Below, in pieces: positions 40,571 through 52,765 of a DNA stretch of 64,000 bases. The position numbers and the translations under genes were made by a program. Numbering within the stretch: position 1 is the stretch's first letter; each line of letters opens with the position of its first letter. The notes under the pieces were generated by a model. That model searched no databases, was not told the origin of the DNA, and was given only the letters and a program-made list of their open reading frames with translations. This DNA comes from Athripsodes cinereus (Eukaryota; Arthropoda; Insecta; Trichoptera; Leptoceridae): positions 24,988,951-25,052,950 of the forward strand of contig OX388311.1 in assembly GCA_947579605.1 (NCBI GenBank). The letters run 5' to 3'.

Positions 40571-40816
40571 GCGGCATACAGACAGCTGGATGCGAACGTC
40601 AATCATCTAGCAAAAATTTTAAATCTTTCGGCGACAATTCGGAGCATTCTCCGAAGAAATATTCGAATGAATGCCTTCGTTACCCGTCCATGAGACGTAA
40701 CAAAGGCATTCATTCGAATATTTCTTCGGAGAATGCTTCGAATTGTCGCCGGAAGATTAAAGATTTTTGCTTGATGATTGATGATTGACGTTCGCATCCA
40801 GCTGTGTGGACGCCTC
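40571..40816. mobile_element. Foldback MITE, 246 bp
   Basis: The left arm 'CAGCTGGATGCGAACGTCAA' and its continuation through 'GGCGACAATTCGGAGCATTC' and 'AATATTCGAATGAATGCC' is repeated inverted in the right half, down to a short loop at about 40690. Outermost bases GCGGCATACA and (inverse) GAGGCGTCCA are related but diverged. No target duplication was fixed. No coding capacity. Confidence 0.75.
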
Positions 40817-40819
40817 AAT

Positions 40820-41605
40820 TAACAATTGATATATTATTTTATATTTAGGTATTTCTCTTGTAATTTAATACCGTATGTTATTGTGTACTATTGTTTTATA
40901 TTATTGTCCGCCATACTGATTTTATTCGACATGTAAAAGGCTCACGTCGTGTATAATGAAATTAAAAATGTTTATCTAGGACTTAGTATCATTTTACATA
41001 TTTACAGACAGGCCAACATATTTATTCTAAGATATCGTTATTCACGAATATCTACAAAAGATTACATATTATACATTATTATAATTATACGTTACATTAT
41101 TATGTGGGTATACCTCAACATTCCATGATATCTAAAGGCCATTAAAGTTTTGTCCACAAAGGATGATGAAGCAAAAGAGCACGATGGAGGAGTGAACGAG
41201 AAAGACGATAAACGTGGAGTGAGCGATGCTGCCGCCACCGCCGATCTCTTTGTGAACAACCTTTGAAACAAGTGGAGTTCAATATTATTAAGGGTAAAAC
41301 TTTGTTGAAATTGTTGCCGACACAATAGAAAGAGTAAGTAGATATTATTATTGTAATAATTCATCTTCTTAACTAAATTCGGGGGGAAAATCAAGAATCA
41401 ATTATTAACGAGCGCTTAGTGCGTATAACATAAGGATATTTTTTTTATAAGAGCACTTCATTTCTTTACAATAGATAAGTAACTTCTTCTTTATGATGCA
41501 ATATTATAACTAGGTACAATCTGTCTCTTATTAATATTAAACAATTTTTGATTTCGAACAAGCTGTACGCCAAATTTATAATCTGAGAAATAAAATGGCA
41601 CTGGA
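40820..41605. other. AT-rich DNA with one GC-richer patch
   Basis: The patch 41134-41275 has a stop-free + frame ('TKDDEAKEHDGGVNEKDD', 'DAAATADLFVNNL' then stop) that reads like low-complexity acidic protein. It has no initiating ATG or splice support and could be a transposon remnant. I do not call it a gene. Confidence 0.35.
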
Positions 41606-41607
41606 GA

Positions 41608-41760
41608 GTGTAAAAGAGAACCACGAGGTAGCTTTATTGGACGAAGCACACCTCGCGAAAAACGTGGGATGCGAGTTTAAATCCTGTCTGGTAAACTTTA
41701 AATGAGATTTTGTTTATTTTTCTAATTGCTTTGTGTGTTAAATTTTCATAAAAAAATAAC
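41608..41760 (+). repeat. tRNA-related SINE, family gamma, copy 2
   Basis: Shares 'GGACGAAGCACACCTCGCG', the B-box-like 'GCGAGTTTAAATCCTG' and the end 'TTTGTGTGTTAAAT' with 18345-18475. Confidence 0.55.
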
Positions 41761-41764
41761 ACAA

Positions 41765-44635
41765 ACAATATTGAGAGAAATAAGTTTTATAGTTTGAAAT
41801 TTATACATGAACAATAAATACTTAGTAATGATAACCTTAATCACAACATGTAGGTACTTATGTACATAAACTATGCAAACTGATTACAACCAAAGCTGCA
41901 AATAGCACTGTAGTTCTCTCGCGACAAAGACCAAACTTGATTTGAATAATATGTACCTACATAATATGTATATATACAACGGAAGATATAAAAAAGATAC
42001 ACGCTTATACATACATATAACCTTACAAAAATTGTTTTGATATGTATTCAAATACATTCATGTTTATATGTATAAATAGACCTTCTTCCCCTGATTAGAT
42101 TGACAGGTCACTGCGCCCGGATACTTCCTCCAGAGTTTTCTGTCCATTGCTGCTGCTTCTAGTACCTCTGCCTATTCCAAGCCAAGTTATTTATGTCACA
42201 AACACTCTCCATCTCTGTTTTTCTACGCAGAATGACTCACAAACTTGAGTAGCTTTTTGCGTTTCGGTATCGATCTCTTTTGCTATAACTGTACATTAAT
42301 AGGTGCTTTAATATTAAGCAAGTAACTTTCAAATGGCACCTACATATAACATTCATTGGTACAAACTTATTGTTGTTTAAACTCCGTCTGTAGTTGAACG
42401 GAATATTTCACATCCATTGGTATGTATAATTGTACGAGTATTATTTTGACTGCAAGTGCACATAAAGCACGCTGTATGGAAATTATGTACATAAATCTTA
42501 TCAATGTTTGATATGCTTAAAACTTTTTATTCTTCAAAATTTTGTTTTCTTGATTTCAATCAGCTGTAACAATAAAATTTGTTTTCTTATGGGACGGAGG
42601 ATATGGATAATATTTTTTTTTCACTTTGATGCCTTGGCAAGAATAATATGTCTCTTACACTTTCATATGAGTTCTCGGCAGCAGATTCTATGTACATCGA
42701 ACTAATTGGAACATCGTTATTTTTTGATCGACTTGGAAAGGACGTCTTGTGTTTTATTAAATGATGTTATTCCACTGGCTACATCACTTGTTGGATATCT
42801 TGTGGTAGTATGATAGTAGTAATAAAAAATGGAAAAACTTTTAAAACTTTATAAATATTTATAAACTATCAAAATATTTTTATTGTGCACTCGTTATTGA
42901 AGTTTCGTAGAAATTTTATAAGCGTATCTAAATATTAAAATTCTTTTCAGTTTGTTACAAGCGAAAAACGTACAATATCTTTGTAATAACGTTTATGTAC
43001 TACGTTATTCATCGTAAATAGTTTAACATTTCATACAGACGGAATTTTATGAAAAATGCACATGAATGCAAAAACTTAATCACCTTATCCATTTCAAACG
43101 TCATTTTTGTAACATTCATCTTATACGGCACGTCTACTAACTGATATCCAACAGCTAAGTTCATGGAAACGTCGATAAAGTTATCGTAGAGAAAACGTTT
43201 TACTTTATATTAACACTTCATGATACGTGATAACAAAAATATTGCAGAAAAACTTAAACTGTGAGCTTTAGTGCAAACGTAATTATAAGACATTGTACTT
43301 ACTAAGTATCAGTTGATTGGAAGTTGTCATGGCGATTTTTTACAAATGATGGGTTTTCGAGTATGCCATGTCGTATTGAAGGTTTTCGATATTTAAGCCC
43401 TCTTGCATGCGCTAAGAAAATGCATGCGCTCGTCACATTATACTTAGAACTAGAGGAAATTAATGGTTGTTGTAAATTGTGGGAAGGCAATGTTGGGAGA
43501 AGTCCTTTAGGCGATCTCGGAGACCACTTTTATATAAAATGAAATAATTTGCACAATAATGATGTATGACATAGGAACTATTTTTTTCAGTAATATATTC
43601 GGGTATGGATGGTATAAATCTTAAATATAAAAACTTTGCACTAGCAAGTGCTTCTAACTATATTATTCACCCTTCCTTCTACATTGTTAGAGCGTTGTGT
43701 GGGATAGAATTTTGTATGATTTATGGGAAGTGAAAAATATTGAATAACGAAATAAAGTTAAAGTGAACGGGTTTATATAAATTTATAAGCCTGTGATACT
43801 TAAAATTACAATTTATATTAAACTAGGGAAACCATTGGAGTACATACATTTGATTAGAATAAGCAAATCGTTCCATAATTATGGTATTTGTATGTACCCT
43901 ATATTTGTACTGAATTACTTTATTGTTTGATGATTATTTTGTTTTAGATTTATTTATTTTTACAAAATTAATAAGCTTAATAAACCGTCAATTACCAAAT
44001 ATGTAAACGAAATAAATATTCAACACGTGAACCAGCAAAGATCTTTAATTTACCAGAGATGTTTAAGTAAAAAAAAAAACGTTATGTAGATGTAGGTACC
44101 GTTTGAAATAAAAATTAATAAATACATAAGTTAACTCAATCACGTGTCTCGTAAAGGATTAAAGGCTAGCTGAACGAGCTTTATGTGAGTGAAATTTAAA
44201 ATTCATTGAAAAATTTCCTCTGAACCATATCAGCTGGTGATCTTTTGCAATATAAGGGGTGAAAGAAAGACTTTTGTGTATAAAGATATTCAAATAAGAT
44301 TGAAATGATAATAATGTGCACAGCCTGAACTAACATTTGATCAGTGGCATTATTGTTTCTGAAAGTGTAATGGCATTCTCTGTGTGCTTTCAAATAATAA
44401 TCTCTTAAAACAATCTATTTCCCATCATCTTAAAAACTTTTCTGAATAGTTTGTATCATCAATCATCATTGACTATAATAAAATCAAACAATTATTAAGT
44501 TGAAATTGTTGCCATAAAAGTTTCATTGACATTTGACAAATAAATACATTTTAATAAGGAATTCATTCCCAATTCAAAAGATATTTACCTATAGGGATGA
44601 TTTTTAGTAAGCATTTTTTTATTGATAAAAAAAAC
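41765..44635. other. Long AT-rich stretch, nothing firmly recognised
   Basis: A GC-richer patch at about 42090-42260 may be an old LINE tail. A 72-codon frame at 43324-43542 has no motif. No repeats with clear borders were found. Confidence 0.45.
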
Positions 44636-44644
44636 GATATTTAA

Positions 44645-44905
44645 AATTATCCCGTGGAGCACCCGGTAAAGAATTGGTCTCCCACTCTTCTCCATAAGTT
44701 TTCGAGTGTCCTGTGAAAGTCAGGTGTTTCGAAAAAATAAGACATTTTACATCTTAAATTCAGCGGTGAGGTTTGCCACCCATCCTGAATGTCTTGATTT
44801 TATATTGGCACGGAGAAGACAGCTTGCATGTTTTATATGTAGCTGGTCTGCTGGCTACCCCACTTGTGGGATATGCCGAGATGATATATTATCTAGTAGT
44901 AGTAT
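44645..44905 (+). repeat. SINE family epsilon, longest copy, TAG-repeat tail
   Basis: The head 'CCGTGGAGCACCCGGTAAAG' with a weak B-box-like GTTTTCGAGTGTCC (44698-44711) suggests a diverged tRNA origin. The body 'GAGGTTTGCCACCCATCCTG', 'AGACAGCTTGCATG', 'GCTGGTCTGCTGGCTACCCC' follows, then the palindromic CCCACTTGTGGG (44859-44870) and a TAG triplet tail (44893-44903). The longest family member here. Confidence 0.65.
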
Positions 44906-44997
44906 ATTTAAAATGATTTTGTCAATTTTATTTCCTTTTTATAGTTGCATGCCCTAAAATTTACTATATGATTATATTTTAAATACCTACACTTGTT

Positions 44998-45236
44998 TTT
45001 ATATTCTGACTAGCGGTCCGCACCGGCTTCGCACGGGTAGATGGGTATTTAAAAAAAAAATTGTATTAGTAAGGATCCCTATTTTTTTGAAAATATAATA
45101 TAGCCTTTGTCACCCGGGAATAGTGTAGCTTCCCAACAGTGAAAGAATTTTTCAAATCGGTTCAGTAGTTTCGGAGCCTATTCAATGCAAACAATCAAAT
45201 CTTTCCTCTTTATATATTAGTATAGATATTCCACCG
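44998..45236 (+). repeat. Interspersed repeat, 'CGGCTTCGCACGGGTAG' type
   Basis: Begins 'CTGACTAGCGGTCCGCACCG', 'GCTTCGCACGGGTAG' and ends 'TCGGTTCAGTAGTTTCGGAG' then 'TTAGTATAGAT'. It is a recognisable abundant arthropod repeat layout, probably the 3' part of an RTE-type LINE or derived SINE. Non-coding. Class uncertain. Confidence 0.6.
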
Positions 45237-45239
45237 GCA

Positions 45240-46000
45240 TCGAACAAAATAACCTACAACAACCTTCGAAGCGTCAAAATTATCATTATTTTTGTACAGA
45301 ACTAATGAAAAATGATAATCTATCATTTATTACAAAGGTTTTTTTTCTGGCAACCCACCTGAAACGAATGATTTGTGGGAAGTGTTGTAATATAATAGCT
45401 TATTTAATATATTCTCAAGTTTAATATCGTCTATCTTAATCCGAGCATCTAAGATTTTATATATAATTCTATCCGTACCCTAAAAAACTTTTATGGATGT
45501 CATCCTATTTTAATTTTTTATTTGTTATATTTTTTCGGGTTGACTGGAAGCAAAAAACATACGATAAGTGTATTGTGGATTTTTGGGTAAATATAAAATT
45601 ATGCTTGCATATTATATTGTTGTAATATTGATTTATTCCTTATCATCGAATAAAAAAAATGTGTATTAGGTATTTTACGAATATTAACTTTTAACAGGAC
45701 TTTCAAAAATTTACAGAAAAGATTAAGAAATTAATTCTATCTCGGAGACTTCGTGGATGTATATTTACAAAAATACACGTGTTTCCCAGTAAGTATAAAC
45801 TTGAAACTGTACTAATAATAGGTACCTAAGTTACCGGCAACAATAATTGCCGATATTTCCTTCCTCGATATGGTACATATTCGTTCAAGTGGAGATCTTT
45901 ATGTTAGAAATCGACATTCACCCTTCAAATGTAATCATTCACTTTGATTTCTAGCCCCCACTTCACAACGTTTCTACCCTTTCAGCTCACTAACCTATCA
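45240..46000. other. AT-rich DNA
   Basis: About 80 bp at 45655-45735 ('TATTTTACGAATA', 'TTTACAGAAAAGA') recur loosely at 50675-50745, to the right of the assembly gap. No other structure. Confidence 0.4.
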
Positions 46001-46220
46001 TTTCTCAACGTCCAACTCAAATGAACTCAATTTGAACTTGAATGTTTAACGTTGCCAGTATGGCTTAAGTACGACACATTCATGCTTATCGGTAACAATA
46101 GATCGTTGAATGATTTTGAGCCAAACGCACTTAATACTTTATATATTTTTTTCAGTATAGTTAGTTTTATAAGAAACATATTTTTGAGCTTAAACTGTTC
46201 ATGTATAATAAGAAAATTTA
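46001..46220 (+). repeat. Unclassified direct repeat, copy 1
   Basis: 'CAACTCAAATGAACTCAATT', 'GATTTTGAGCCAAACGCACT' and 'TTCAGTATAGTTAG' recur in the same order 660 bp downstream (46661-46865). A third partial trace follows at 46224-46262 ('GATCGGCGAATGATTTTG'). No family recognised. Confidence 0.65.
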
Positions 46221-46660
46221 ATGTTAATTTTTACATATAGATCGGCGAATGATTTTGTGTACAACACCCTTTTAACGTTTTAAAATGTTCAGTTTAGAAT
46301 AATTGAAATGTATGCATATGTAAGATGAAAACTGAAATACTTGTCACTGTCAGATGGGCCGCCATCTTGAAGATGTTTTTCCAAAAATATAAAATTCAAA
46401 TAACTAGGCACAAAATATGACGATCTCCAAGAACTTTTATCCAAGAACTCGGTGTTTGAAATAAAAAAAAACTGAAATCGCTAACGCTATGAATATTTTT
46501 TCAACTTGTGATTGTATTTTATTTGAAATAACTGAATGTTAATTTTAATGAATTTAAGACAAAAAAAGCAGTGTTTAGTTTCACTATGAATATTACTAGA
46601 CTCAGTGGCCTTTCGGGTAGACACTTATCATCAGTGAGTTTTTATTAAAAACTTTAGTCA

Positions 46661-46865
46661 TTTATCAACGCCCAACTCAAATGAACTCAATTTGAAGTTG
46701 AATTTTTAACGTTACATTATAGATTCAGGTTTATCAATAATAAAAGATCGGTGAATTATTTTGAGCAAAACGCACTTTATATTTTGTTTCAGTATAGTTG
46801 GATGTTTTTAGAAACGTTATTTTTTTGAGCAAGAATCGTTTGTGCATTAGAAGAAAATTTAGTGT
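46661..46865 (+). repeat. Unclassified direct repeat, copy 2
   Basis: Second copy of the 46001 repeat, with scattered substitutions and small indels. Between the copies are an ATGGGCCGCCATCTTG phrase and a short TTTCGGGTAGACACTTATCA segment. Confidence 0.65.
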
Positions 46866-46884
46866 GTGATAATATACATAAACT

Positions 46885-48540
46885 TAATTAAATTGAAAGC
46901 ATTCAAGTATAAAACAGCTGTTTGCTCATTTTATTTCTATTTTATTTGTATCTTCACACAAAGTAAAGTGTATGAGGACTGTACTTCCAAAACTTTAAGC
47001 ATATTTTATTTAATGCCATAAAGTTCGCGAACATCGAACGATTCTCATAATGCCATTTGCTAAGTGTTCTTATTAGAAGTTCCTGTAGGTAAAGAATGTT
47101 ACGTTACAATATTCAACTTTAACAAAATAATCCACATGCAATGTTGTTTGTTGTTGACGATTGTTTCCCAAGTCCATCAAGAAAACCAAAGTTTTGTGGA
47201 ATAATGTTAGGTATTATTATTTATTTTACTTTCTGTAAAAGGATTGGTAATTTTGTTAAGTACAATATTGAACTAAGCTGAAATCTTCGTGTTTGATGAG
47301 TTTCGTGATCATAATGTTATTTTAAGAAATATCGTTATTTACATAAGTTTTTCATTGGATCATTTATATAAATATTACAAGAGTTTATGGGTTTAATTAA
47401 GTTCATAAGTTGTCTAAAAAAAATGTTTTAGAATGAAAGTTGGGAGAAATATATCCTTCGGATCTAAATAAATTAAATTTCACGATTGATAGACATATAT
47501 TTCAACATAAATAAAAATAAATACTTAGGTATTTATTGTGAAAAAAATAAAACTATTTTACAGTAGGGCTGTGTTTGAAATTGTTTTTTATTATTTTTTA
47601 ATAAAAAATAATAAAAAACAATATTATTTCACATGCAAATTGGAATGGTGCAACTTTGAACCTTGTTCATTTTACTAGTTTTATTCTACTATTTTACTAT
47701 GAAAAATTATTTATTGATTAGGTACGTAAAAGTAGAGAGATTTTAATGCTGGTATCTATATACAGTATTTTGAAGTAGAGCTGTTTGATAAAGGCCTATT
47801 GTTATATAAATCTATTTTTTATTACCTACTGACTCAGTTGTAAAAAAGTGCGGTATGTGAAGAATGTAGTATGGTGCAAGTGAGAAAGAAGCCAAATATG
47901 TATTCATATTAATAATTATTATAGGGTACGTAATACGCAGTATTCTTAATATTTCTTATAAGATTTTTGTTCGTAAGATTTTAGTAAGAAACAACAGCGG
48001 GGAAAGGGAAGATGAAGATCGCGCGGAGGGAGAAATCTACCGTAGAATGCATTTACAAAATATTACGGCGTAATACCCTACCCTTAAAATGTATTGTATT
48101 AGTACTAATGAGGTAATATGTACCTAATAGGTAAAAATAAATTGTTGAATACCAACCAATGGATCAAAAGATTTTAACAACATCATTACATTAAATAATC
48201 CCTAGACGACTTATTCATATTATTTGATTATATGTTTGTTTAATAATTTATAAAGTAGTAGTAGTAGAACATTATAAATGTACTTAATTAACTTCATTAG
48301 TTTGAAAACAGTATTCATAGAATATAATGATAATAATATTTTGCTTTTAAGTTATAACTTTATACATTTGTAACCATCTATCTCAAAGAGATAATAAATC
48401 ACGTTACACCTATGTATTTGGATTAAAATAGTACGTAGATATTATAAGAGCAAAAATATTATACAATTTGTATCATGAGGCTTGTGTATATTCAACTACC
48501 TAAAGGCCTTTTTGAAAACATGTGTATTAATTTACTTCAA
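46885..48540. other. AT-rich DNA, with one perfect AT hairpin
   Basis: Apart from the hairpin at 47580-47622, no structure or coding signal was recognised. A 60-bp purine-rich patch lies at 47995-48055. Confidence 0.45.
47580..47622. repeat. Near-perfect 43-bp AT palindrome
   Basis: ATTGTTTTTTATTATTTTTT is followed almost at once by its inverse, giving arms of about 20 bp with essentially no loop. It could extrude as a cruciform. Origin unknown. Confidence 0.6.
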
Positions 48541-48546
48541 CTACCT

Positions 48547-50427
48547 GGGGCATTTCATTTCAAATCACCAAGAAAAAATGCAAAAAGTAACCCATCACTT
48601 CCGATTTTTATGATTTTTTATTTACAAGTTGCTATGACCAAGTTATGAAACCATGCCAAATTTTTTTGGTCTAGGTCAAATACTTTCCAAGTTATCGGGG
48701 TTCAAAGTTTACCAGCGAGGTCCGTTTTTGTCAACATCGACGTTGTGCCGCTGAAGAGAAAAAAAATCATAGCTCAGTTAATCCTTAATATTTTCGTGTG
48801 ATATTTTTACCATTTATTCTGTGATATGTACTGATGATATAAAAAAATATTTTGATGTGATATGTTGTTTTGAAAAAATTTAAATAAATATTATTCGCAA
48901 ATTTTGAGGTTAGAAAACATGACTTTTTCAAAGTTAAATATGAAAGAGAGGCAGTATGGTTACCAAATTGTTTTTTCTTTATAAGTGTACCTTAAAGATC
49001 AATCTAACAGGTTATGAAAGAAAATTTGTGGTTTTTTGCTTGCCTGAGCCGCAGTTTGCCTGTTTTACACCCTCACTTTTCAGTACAATACACATCATCG
49101 GAGATAGTGTAATTGGAGTCGTAAATCTATTTATGTCTACATAAAAAGCTACACTCGTTACATTTATTGGATATACACCATAACATAACTTTTTACAAAT
49201 GATAAAACTTACAGATGTCCTCTCTGCGCCAATTATTGAGATATTTTCAGACATTTCAGATTCAAAACACGAAACTTGATTTACAATCAACAGAAACCCA
49301 AATTCTTGTTTTGACACACTGCCTGATACCTATATATTAAATAATTACTTATGTTGTGAAGATAGAGTAGCTTGGCAGCCATATTTGAACCATGGACTTT
49401 CCACTGGAAGACCGAAATCTTTCCATCACGGAATGAGAATGGGTTGCCGATTCATTGAAGTGTGATGGATAAATATTACTGCAATTGAGTTTTATAACTA
49501 TGTGACTTCTACAAAACACTTAAAAGTATTAAAAAAATATATGTCCTTATGATGTACAGTACGAGTGTATTGTATATGAAATGTCGAAACTGTGTTAGAC
49601 AATGAATTTTGTGCTGTGCCTTAATCAAATGTATTTGAGACATGATGCATACGAGATTCAACTTTTTTTAAGCTTTGAAATATTACCTTATTTTTTAGAA
49701 CATGTATGGACAATTGGCACGGGTCGAGCTGGTCCCAAATTAAGGTATGAATCTTGTATTATGGATACCTACTAACTAAATGGTACTAAGCAGTCAAGAA
49801 ATAAATTTTCTTTAATAAAAGAAATTATAAATAGAAATAAAAGTGTTAAGGCTTATCTGAAAATATTTGCTTATGGACGGACAAACATGTCCTCTGTGCA
49901 TTGACATGTGAAATTTTTGCTTATTACGAGGGTCCTTAGTTTTCTGTAGAGATGCAGTAAACAAATAAATAGGTAACTGGTATGTCATCTAAACTTGTTA
50001 TATTTCTATTTTGTTACAATATAATATAAAGGCTAAAAGCCGTTAAAAACAAATATTAAACAACAATTAATGTAGTTTTGGAAACAAAAGATACTATCAT
50101 ATAAAAATAATATTTCGTTATTGGTCCCCCGCCCACTGACGTGGTAGGATCGTAGATGCCAACACTGGCATAGTTGTATTAGAATAGAGAGAGTCCAAAT
50201 ATTAAAAAAATCTTCACCTAAATGGATAAATAGGAGTCCTTGGACTCCTGAAATATCCGAGAAATAAAGATATTTCAACATATTCTACAAAATGTCTTCT
50301 GGGTCAATTTATATCAATGATTTTTATTTACAAATTGCTATGACCAAGTTATGAATCAACACCAATTTTTTTTGATCTAGGTCAAATACTTTCCAAGTTA
50401 CCTATTTATTTGTTGGGACAAGTTTTT
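48547..50427. mobile_element. Long-inverted-repeat element, copy A (left arm and part of centre)
   Basis: Starts GGGGCATTTCATTTCAAATC and follows the left arm of the complete copy at 51370 almost base for base to about 49848. It then continues into central sequence found only in part in the other copy. A 170-bp segment at about 50119-50287 ('GGTCCCCCGCCCACTGACG') is absent from the other copy and looks like a later insertion. The copy runs into the assembly gap exactly in the 97-bp internal repeat, so its right arm is missing or unassembled. Confidence 0.72.
49012..49317 (-). CDS. Conserved 101-codon frame in copy A of the long-inverted-repeat element
   Basis: The frame begins 'SKQEFGFLLIVNQVSCFESE' and ends 'CGSGKQKTTNFLS'. 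It differs from the frame at 53535-53840 at about two residues. It starts with a GTG-in-context codon, and not an ATG, in the annotated position, and is preceded by an AG and followed internally by 'ACATCTGTAAGT', a good splice-donor-like site. It may be part of a spliced frame or may be non-coding. I recognise no domain, and the third copy (51.9-52.2 kb) is frameshifted. Confidence 0.3.
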   Translation of the reverse strand: MSKQEFGFLLIVNQVSCFESEMSENISIIGAERTSVSFIICKKLCYGVYPINVTSVAFYVDINRFTTPITLSPMMCIVLKSEGVKQANCGSGKQKTTNFLS

Positions 50428-50627
50428 NNNNNNNNNNNNNNNNNNNNNNNNNNNNNNNNNNNNNNNNNNNNNNNNNNNNNNNNNNNNNNNNNNNNNNNNN
50501 NNNNNNNNNNNNNNNNNNNNNNNNNNNNNNNNNNNNNNNNNNNNNNNNNNNNNNNNNNNNNNNNNNNNNNNNNNNNNNNNNNNNNNNNNNNNNNNNNNNN
50601 NNNNNNNNNNNNNNNNNNNNNNNNNNN
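50428..50627. other. Assembly gap, exactly 200 N
   Basis: A round 200-N placeholder, so the true missing length is unknown. It begins within the internal 97-bp repeat of the long-inverted-repeat element ('TTTGTTGGGACAAGTTTTT'). Confidence 0.98.
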
Positions 50628-50639
50628 CAATGGTTCACT

Positions 50640-51365
50640 CTAACTCATCGCTAATTGAAAAAGACAAATATTTTTTATGTGATATTTTACGAATACGTAC
50701 CTTTTACAGGATACTCGAAAATCACAGAAAAGAGAGAGAGCTCTTCTATGCTAAGCTATACTAACGTATAATAATACATAATGTAAATATGGAATACGTT
50801 TATCTTACAGTCTTATTTTGTATGATTTTCTAAATTAGATTTTATTTTCTCTGTGGTTTTGTGTATATTTAAGAGTAATTTATCCCGGCTTATCAACTTT
50901 GCTCTTTGTTTTGTTTTGTTATCGTGTAAAGTACTTTATCTTCGTTGATGTTGTTGTTTTTCTTTTGTCTTTAGTTTCACATTATATACATGTTTATCAA
51001 AATAAAAGAAAACCTAAATAAAACCCCTTAAACAATAAAACGTATTTAGCGAATTCTCATTCGCAATTCGTCTCGTTATGTTCCGTATTATAAGCAAAGT
51101 GCTTTTGGAGAAAATATTAATACTTTTTGTTAAAAATTATTTTGATGTTTTCTGTGAAGATAAAAGTACATAATTTATATTTCAAATATGTCATTAGCCG
51201 TATATTAATTGTGTTAAATACGTTAATCGGATATTTTGCTCTTTAAATAATCACCAAGTTTTATTTAAATAATGCTTCGCGAAGTGAAGAGTGCTCGCTC
51301 GGCAAAGAATAGATCTTACACTCTTCTTTCTGTGAATTCAAGTTTCCTGTAATTGTCCCTGTTGC
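50640..51365. other. AT-rich DNA between the gap and the complete foldback copy
   Basis: No coding or repeat signal, apart from a loose match to 45.66 kb at its left. Confidence 0.4.
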
Positions 51366-52765
51366 CTATGGGGCATTTCATTTCAAATCACCAAGAAAAA
51401 ATGCAAAAAGTAACCCATCACTTCCGATTTTTATGATTTTTTATTTACAAGTTGCTATGACCAAGTTATGAAACCATGCCAATTTTTTTGGTCTAGGTCA
51501 AATACTTTCCAAGTTATCGAGGTTCAAAGTTTACCGGCGACGTCCGTTTTGTCAACATCGACGTTGTGCCGCTGAAGAGAAAAAAAATCATAGCTCAGTT
51601 AATCCTTAATATTTTCTTGTGATATTTTTACCATTTATTCTGTGATATGTACTGATGATATAAAAAAATATTTTGATGTGATATGTTGTTTTTAAAAAAT
51701 TTAAATAAATATTATTCGCAAATTTTGAGGTTAGAAAACATGACTTTTTCAAAGTTAAATATGAAGGAGAGGCAGTATGGTTACCAAATTGTTTTTTCTT
51801 TATAAGTGTACCTTAAAGATCAATCTAACAGGTTATGAAAGAAAATTTGTGGTTTTTTGCTTGCCTGAGCCGCAGTTCGCCTGTTTTACACCTCACTTTT
51901 CAGTACAATACACATCATCGGAGATAGTGTAATTGGAGTCGTAATCTATTTATGTCTACATAAAAAGCTACACTCGTTACATTTATTGGATATACACCAT
52001 AACATTACTTTTTACAAATGATAAAACTTACAGATGTCCTCTCTGCGCCAATTATTGAGATATTTTCAGACATTTCAGATTCAAAACACGAAGCTTGATT
52101 TACAATCAACAGAAACCCAAATTCTTGTTTTGACACACTGCCTGATACCTGTATATTAAATAATTACTTATGTTGTGAAGATAGAGTAACTTGGCAGCCA
52201 TATTTGAACCATGGACTTTCACTCGAAGACCGAAATCTTTCCATCACGGAATCAGAATGGGTTGCCGATTCATTGAAGTGTGATGGATAAATATTACTGC
52301 AATTGAGTTTTATAACTATGTGACTTCTACAAAACACTTAAAAGTATTAAAAAAATATATGTCCTTATGATGTACAGTACGAGTGTATTGTATATGAAAA
52401 GTCGAAACTGTGTTAGACAATGAATCTTGTGCTGTGCCTTAATCAAATGTATTTGAGACATGATGCATACGAGATTCAACTTTTTTAAGCTTTGAAATAT
52501 TACCTTATTTTTTAGAACATGTATGGACAATTGGCACGGGTCGAGCTAGTCCCAAATTAAGGTATGAATCTTGTATTATGGATACCTACTTACTAACTTA
52601 ATGGTACTAAGCAGTCAAGGAATAAATTTTCTTTAATAAAAGAAATTATAAATAGAAATGAAAGTGTTAAGGCTTAATAATAAATAAGCTAAAATATACT
52701 ATCATATAAAAATAATATTTCGTTATTCTACAAAATGTCTTCTGGGTCAATTTATATCAATGATT

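Noticed and set aside
41092..41394. 100-codon minus frame and an overlapping + frame in a GC-richer patch
   Set aside because: The serine/alanine-rich minus frame is the shadow of low-complexity sequence. No motif, start context or splice support on either strand.
50402..50643. Frames spanning the N block
   Set aside because: Artefacts of translating unknown bases.
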